From Aggregatilineales bacterium (GTDB lineage Bacteria > Chloroflexota > Anaerolineae > Aggregatilineales > Phototrophicaceae): DNA of 64,000 bases. Position numbers and translations under genes: made by a program. Location of the stretch: NCBI GenBank assembly GCA_030834905.1, contig JAUQWZ010000018.1:1-64000 (forward strand). The letters are read 5' to 3'. Under the pieces are notes generated by a model. It was not told where the DNA came from. It was given only the letters and a program-made list of their open reading frames with translations, and ran no database searches. Positions 60,041-64,000 of the stretch are shown one piece after another (the stretch's first letter is position 1; every line of letters starts with the position of its first letter).

Positions 60041-61336
60041 ATGCCAAAGGCGAGCCGGAAGCGATCAGAAGGATTGTTCAGGAAGAAGGGTCATCAGCTC
60101 CTGAGTTGTGCCCTGTTCATCTTCTTTCTAGCCGCCTGCAACTTTCGCTTTGTGCCAACGGCGACTCCAACGCCCACCGCCGCGCCGCCATCACCCGCCC
60201 GTCTGACCGTCATCTATCTCGAAAACAACAGCCTCTACCTGTGGCGCGAAGGCGACTCCACGCCGCGCCGCTTCGCTGAAAACGCCAACCCGCCTATCGC
60301 GCTTGCGCCCGACGGACGGCACGCCGCCTTCACGCGCGGGCAGGACGGGCAGCCACAGACGCTGTGGGTCGCCAGCACCACCGAAAGCCGCGAGCAGGCG
60401 CTGGTCGAATTAGGCGACATTCCGGCGCAGCGCAGCGCCCGCGCCATGATCAGCGCCATCGCGTGGCTGGACGCGACAGCCCTGTACTTCAGCAGCTACC
60501 AGGCTTACGAATGGGGCGACCAGCCGGATAACAACCTGTACCGGGTGGAACTCGGCAGCGCCGAGCAGCCGACCAGCGATCCGCAGTTGATTCTGCCGCC
60601 GGGCGCGGGCGGCGCGTTCAGCTTCAGCCCGGATCGGCAGCAGATCGCCACCATCTATCCCGGACAGTACAACAGCGAAAGCGGGCGCGTCCTGATCCTC
60701 GATCCTCGCGGCGAAAACGCGCGGACGGCGCTGGAATTTTCAGCCATCAGCACCGCGTCAGAAGTGCCGTTTTACCCGCCGCTGTACTGGTCGCCGGACA
60801 GCGCCGCCGTCCGCGTGCCGATTCCCGACCGCAGCCTGATGCGAAATCAGGCGTCAGCGCCGCCGGTGGAACTGTGGCATCTGCCGGTCGCAGGCGACTC
60901 GCGCATAGTGGGCTACGCGCCCGCCGCCATCAACGGCTTGCCGCGCTGGTCGCCCCGTACCGGGACGATGCTCTACGCCCAACCAAGCGCCGCGCTCGAT
61001 ATGTACAACCTGTTCATCGCCGATGCTGACGGCGCGAATGCCGGACAGTATGCCGACGGTGGCAGCGAAATCCTCGCCGCGCGCTGGCTGGACGAACAGG
61101 GGCGGTTTGTCTACGCGCGCGGAACCCGGCTGATGATGGGCGAGCGCGAGCAGCCGCCGCAGACGATTGCTGCCAGCGTGGGACAGTGGCGGCTGGCGGG
61201 AAACGCCGCCGTCTTTACCAGCGCGCCCGGCGGCGTGATCGAGCTTCGTTATGCCAGTCTGGACGCGCCCGGCATGTCGGCGCTGATCGCCCCCGCGACC
61301 ACCGATTTGATTTTTGACGCCGTCTTCGCGCCCTGA
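60041..61336 (+). CDS. Lipoprotein with WD40/TolB-like repeats
   Basis: The protein has about 431 residues from the ATG at 60041 (AGGG upstream). A basic N-terminus leads to a lipobox FFLAAC at about 33, then a Thr/Pro-rich spacer PTATPTPTAAPPS. From about 55 onward several six-bladed repeats appear, such as YLENNSLYLWREGDSTPRRF, IALAPDGRHAAFTRG and FSFSPDRQQIATIYPG, then PLYWSPDSAAVRVPIPD and GLPRWSPRTGTMLYAQ. This is the PD40/TolB beta-propeller. It likely binds a partner at the cell surface. No enzyme motif is seen. Confidence 0.78.
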   Translation: MPKASRKRSEGLFRKKGHQLLSCALFIFFLAACNFRFVPTATPTPTAAPPSPARLTVIYLENNSLYLWREGDSTPRRFAENANPPIALAPDGRHAAFTRGQDGQPQTLWVASTTESREQALVELGDIPAQRSARAMISAIAWLDATALYFSSYQAYEWGDQPDNNLYRVELGSAEQPTSDPQLILPPGAGGAFSFSPDRQQIATIYPGQYNSESGRVLILDPRGENARTALEFSAISTASEVPFYPPLYWSPDSAAVRVPIPDRSLMRNQASAPPVELWHLPVAGDSRIVGYAPAAINGLPRWSPRTGTMLYAQPSAALDMYNLFIADADGANAGQYADGGSEILAARWLDEQGRFVYARGTRLMMGEREQPPQTIAASVGQWRLAGNAAVFTSAPGGVIELRYASLDAPGMSALIAPATTDLIFDAVFAP

Positions 61337-61456
61337 GACGGCTGCGCGGCAGCACCACGCCGACCGGCATGGAAAAGTCAGGATTGATTTCCTCTTGGCG
61401 ATTCCCGCGCCAGCGCGTAGACTTCTGCCATCATTTGCAGAGAAAACGTAACGGTC

Positions 61457-62287
61457 ATGGGAATTCCATCGAATACCAATCGCGCTCTGGCGCGCGAAGA
61501 TCTCATTCATGATAAACCGGCGCTGGATCGCGAAGTCCTGCGCGACGTGATCGATCTGGCGCTGTGGGCAGGGCAGCTTTTGCTCCAGCATGGCGCTGAA
61601 ACCGAACGGGTGGAAGAGACAGTTCACCGGCTCGGCACGATGCTGGGCGCGGCGTGGATGGACATTCTGGTTTCACCAAATGCCGTCGTCATCACCACCA
61701 TCAGCGGCGAGGAGTTTCGCACCAAAGTGCGCCGCGTCGTCAATCTGGGCGTGAATCTGAACATCGTGGCGGAAGTGAACGACCTGAGCTATCAGGTGGA
61801 GATGGGGAAGCTGGATCGCTTGGGCGTGCGCCGCGAGCTAACGCGGATTGGCGTCATGCCGCCTCTCTATAATCGCTGGCTGGTGGTCTTCATGGTGGGG
61901 CTGGCGTGCGCCGCCTTCAGCCGTCTGTTTGGCGGCGACTGGATGGTGTTTGCGGTCACGTTTGCCGCTTCGGCAGTCGCCATGTTTGTGCGCCAGGAAC
62001 TGGTTCGGGCGTTTTTTAATCCGCTGATGGTAGTCATCGTCACCGCTTTTGTCGCCGGGGTTCTGGCGAGCACCGCCACGCTGTTCGACCTGACTCCGCA
62101 GACGGCGCTGGCATCGTCGGTGCTGCTGCTGGTGCCGGGCGTGCATCTCATTAACTCGGTGGAAGACATGATCAAGGGACACATGGTGACGGGAGTCGTG
62201 CGCGGCGTTACCGGCGCGCTGATTTCGCTGTGTATCGCGCTGGGGATGCTGCTGGCGATGCAGCTTATGGGAATACCCGGATTATGA
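61457..62287 (+). CDS. Threonine/serine exporter, ThrE N-terminal part
   Basis: The 276-residue protein begins with a soluble region (about 1-130) with LWAGQLLLQHGAETERVEET, TISGEEFRTKVRRVVNLGVN and VGxx-type strands. Five helices follow (about 143-270), with ALASSVLLLVPGVHLINSVED (about 215-235). This is the PF06738 (ThrE) type of amino-acid exporter. The second part follows as a separate gene with an ATGA overlap, so the two make one transporter. Confidence 0.88.
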   Translation: MGIPSNTNRALAREDLIHDKPALDREVLRDVIDLALWAGQLLLQHGAETERVEETVHRLGTMLGAAWMDILVSPNAVVITTISGEEFRTKVRRVVNLGVNLNIVAEVNDLSYQVEMGKLDRLGVRRELTRIGVMPPLYNRWLVVFMVGLACAAFSRLFGGDWMVFAVTFAASAVAMFVRQELVRAFFNPLMVVIVTAFVAGVLASTATLFDLTPQTALASSVLLLVPGVHLINSVEDMIKGHMVTGVVRGVTGALISLCIALGMLLAMQLMGIPGL

Positions 62288-62763
62288 ACCTAGCCGATTT
62301 GATCAGTGTCGTTCTACAGGATGGGTTGTGGTCAGGCATCGCCGCGCTGGGCTTTGCGATGCTGTTCAATGCGCCGCGCCGGACGCTGATCGCCTGCGCC
62401 TTGATCGGAGCCGCCGGACACGCGCTGCGCGCATTCCTGATGGAGTTCGGCATCCAGATTGAGGCGGCGACGCTGGTCGGCGCGACGCTGGTTGGCTTTG
62501 CGAGCGTCTGGCACGCCCGCCGCTTGCAGGTGCCATCACCCATATTTGCCATCTGTGGAGCGATTCCGATGGTGCCAGGGACGTTTGCCTATCGCGCCAT
62601 GATCGGCTTCATTCAGGTGACCACCTCTGACATCACGACCGCGCCGCCGCTGCTGGCAGACGCGGGTATCAACTTCGTCAAGACCGCCCTGATCCTATCA
62701 GCCATTGCCGTCGGTATCGCCGCGCCAACGCTGCTGTTTCGCCGCCGCAAGCCGGTGGTGTGA
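62284..62763 (+). CDS. Threonine/serine exporter, ThrE C-terminal part
   Basis: The 159-residue protein begins at the ATG at 62284 overlapping the upstream stop. It has four helices with ALIGAAGHALRAFLMEFGI, AATLVGATLVGFASVWHARR and CGAIPMVPGTFAYRAMIGFI, the last being the ThrE_2 (PF12821) hallmark. In many bacteria both parts are fused; here they are separate, and the first subunit supplies the soluble domain. Confidence 0.88.
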   Translation: MNLADLISVVLQDGLWSGIAALGFAMLFNAPRRTLIACALIGAAGHALRAFLMEFGIQIEAATLVGATLVGFASVWHARRLQVPSPIFAICGAIPMVPGTFAYRAMIGFIQVTTSDITTAPPLLADAGINFVKTALILSAIAVGIAAPTLLFRRRKPVV

Positions 62764-62773
62764 TAACCAACGG

Positions 62774-63745
62774 CTATCGCCGTTCCTCTGTCCGGTCGGT
62801 GGCGGGCGGCGGCTCAACCGACAATGCCGAAATCTCGGCGCGCCATTCGGGCGTCATTTCGACGGACAGCGCCGCCAGCGAAGACTCAAGCTGCTCCAGA
62901 TTACGCGCCCCGATGATCGGCGCAGTCACCGCCGGATGCGACATCACCCACGCCACCGCCAGCGTCGCCGGGTGGTAGCCCTTGTCACGGGCATAGACCG
63001 CGAATGCGGACGCGACTTCGTAGTTGATAGCGTCGCCATAACGGACGGAATACATCTGGTTCTGCACCAGCCGCCCGTCCTGTGCCTTCTGGGTCGTGGT
63101 GTATTTGCCGGTCAGCAGCCCACCGCCCAGCGGGCTGTAGGGAATGACGCCGATCTCTTCCGCCTCCGCCAGCGGTAGGATTTCGACTTCCGCCTGCCGT
63201 TTGACGAGGTTGTACATTGGCTGCAAACACTCAAACCGCGCCAGCCGCTTGTATTCCTGAATGCCGAGCGCCTTCGCGATCTGCCATGCCGCCCAATTGC
63301 TGACGGCAGGATAGAGAATTTTGCCCTGCCGCACCAGGTCATCGAGAGCGCGCAGCGGTTCTTCCAGCGGCGTATCCTCGTCAAAGCGGTGGATGAAATA
63401 CACGTCGATGCGGTCGGTATTCAGGCGCTTGAGGCTGGTTTCCACCTGAAGCTGGATGTGCCGCCGCGACATCCCGCCGTCGTTGACGCCTTCGCCCTGC
63501 GGGAAGCCGAACTTGCTGGTGATCACCACCTCGTCGCGGCAGTCAGCGATCAGCCCGCCGAGGATGGTTTCGGATCGCCCGCCAGCGTAGCCGTTGGCGC
63601 TGTCGAAAAAGTTGATGCCAACCTTGCGGCAGCGGTGAAACAGCCGCGCCGATTCGGCTTCGTCAGCCGCGTCTCCGAACGTCATCGTGCCCATGCACAG
63701 CGGCGAAACCTTCACGCCGGTTCGCCCCAGGATGCGGTAGTTCAT
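62774..63745 (-). CDS. Aldo/keto reductase
   Basis: The 323-residue TIM-barrel enzyme has MNYRILGRTGVKVSPLCMGT at the start. The catalytic tetrad appears as FFDSANGYAGGRSETIL (Asp at about 47, Tyr at about 52), VITSKFG (Lys at about 79) and VYFIHRFDEDTPLEE (His at about 116). SPLGGGLLTGKYT follows at about 205-217. It should be an NADPH-dependent reductase of the AKR7/12-like type. The natural substrate is not evident. It is convergent with the ThrE genes. Confidence 0.92.
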   Translation of the reverse strand: MNYRILGRTGVKVSPLCMGTMTFGDAADEAESARLFHRCRKVGINFFDSANGYAGGRSETILGGLIADCRDEVVITSKFGFPQGEGVNDGGMSRRHIQLQVETSLKRLNTDRIDVYFIHRFDEDTPLEEPLRALDDLVRQGKILYPAVSNWAAWQIAKALGIQEYKRLARFECLQPMYNLVKRQAEVEILPLAEAEEIGVIPYSPLGGGLLTGKYTTTQKAQDGRLVQNQMYSVRYGDAINYEVASAFAVYARDKGYHPATLAVAWVMSHPAVTAPIIGARNLEQLESSLAALSVEMTPEWRAEISALSVEPPPATDRTEERR

Positions 63746-63842
63746 GGCAGCCCCCCTGATTCTATGCCCGTGATGCGATGACTATAACAGGCTTTGGCAA
63801 ACTGACAGAGCAATTGGAGCCACTGCTTCGGGAAATTCGCGC

Positions 63843-63872
63843 AAAAAAAGAGCGAGGACATAATCCTCGCTC
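63843..63872 (-). terminator. Rho-independent terminator of ftsH
   Basis: On the minus strand GAGCGAGGA (63872-63864) pairs perfectly with TCCTCGCTC (63858-63850), and seven U residues follow. It lies 21 bases past the ftsH stop. Confidence 0.92.
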
Positions 63873-63893
63873 TCCAGCTTCATGGGTCAACCG

Positions 63894-64000
63894 TTACGCC
63901 TGCGGCTCGTCCAAGCCTTCAGCCATCGTTGGCTCGGTGCTCAGCGGTGTACCCTGCATCAACTGCTCGAACTGCTGGCGATCCAGCGTTTCCTGCTCGA
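63894..64000 (-). CDS. ftsH: ATP-dependent zinc metalloprotease FtsH, C-terminal end
   Basis: Only the last 35 residues lie inside the window, read on the minus strand to the TAA at 63896-63894. They read EQETLDRQQFEQLMQGTPL followed by an acidic Pro-rich tail ending DEPQA. The ETLDRxxFxxLM pattern is the end of the FtsH protease-domain helix, so the gene enters from beyond 64000. FtsH degrades membrane and unstable cytosolic proteins. Confidence 0.7.
   Translation of the reverse strand, partial: EQETLDRQQFEQLMQGTPLSTEPTMAEGLDEPQA

Overview
The window looks like a chromosomal segment of a moderately high-GC member of the Chloroflexota, probably Anaerolineae-like. No marker gene proves this. 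The inference rests on PknB-type kinases fused to periplasmic-binding domains, several Pro/Thr-rich SH3 lipoproteins, an archaeal-type phosphoglycerate mutase, a DUF385 deazaflavin-type reductase, a pheST operon under a T-box, and a high density of short palindromic repeats.

Layout. 1-5104 is a damaged defence locus. An IS5-type transposase start abuts the tail of a DUF1156 (COG1743) DNA methylase gene that is also frameshifted by a palindromic repeat. A DUF433/DUF5615 toxin-antitoxin-like pair and an intact DUF499 (COG1483) ATPase follow. 5170-10341 holds tRNA-Arg(ACG), two paralogous secreted proteins and an SH3 lipoprotein. 10488-14739 is pheT and pheS on the minus strand, behind a T-box leader with a clear promoter and terminator. 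14766-18117 holds a terpenoid-cyclase-like protein, a run of small HTH-led genes, a 430-base structured spacer and an HNH nuclease. 18182-26234 holds an alpha/beta hydrolase, an ABC-2 exporter, a metallophosphoesterase overlapping a DtxR-type regulator, and a C39-like peptidase.

26395-33155 is the most unusual module. Two tandem Ser/Thr kinases each carry a membrane helix and an RbsB-like sugar-binding domain, and they are followed by MalF/MalG-type permeases with no separate binding protein or ATPase. 33235-35251 is an AT-rich restriction-modification pair whose methylase resembles YhdJ, which suggests ATGCAT specificity. 35511-42166 holds an MFS carrier, rsgA and a ferric-type ABC importer. 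42149-54845 is mixed metabolism (HD hydrolase, FAD oxidoreductase, apgM, low-affinity iron permease, aldehyde dehydrogenase plus GNAT, glycosyltransferases, SDR). 55021-56324 holds three small unrecognised genes, two of them paralogous. The rest holds a PII-like protein coupled to a CPA2 antiporter, folC, two secreted beta-type proteins, a split ThrE exporter, an aldo/keto reductase and the 3' end of ftsH.

Repeats recur throughout. Palindromes edged by GTAGGG occur in two core types, and at four places their TAG is the stop codon of a gene. Three long hairpins share GAAAGT-type words, and one lies inside the T-box leader. All calls come from reading the sequence; no database search was run, and domain positions are approximate.
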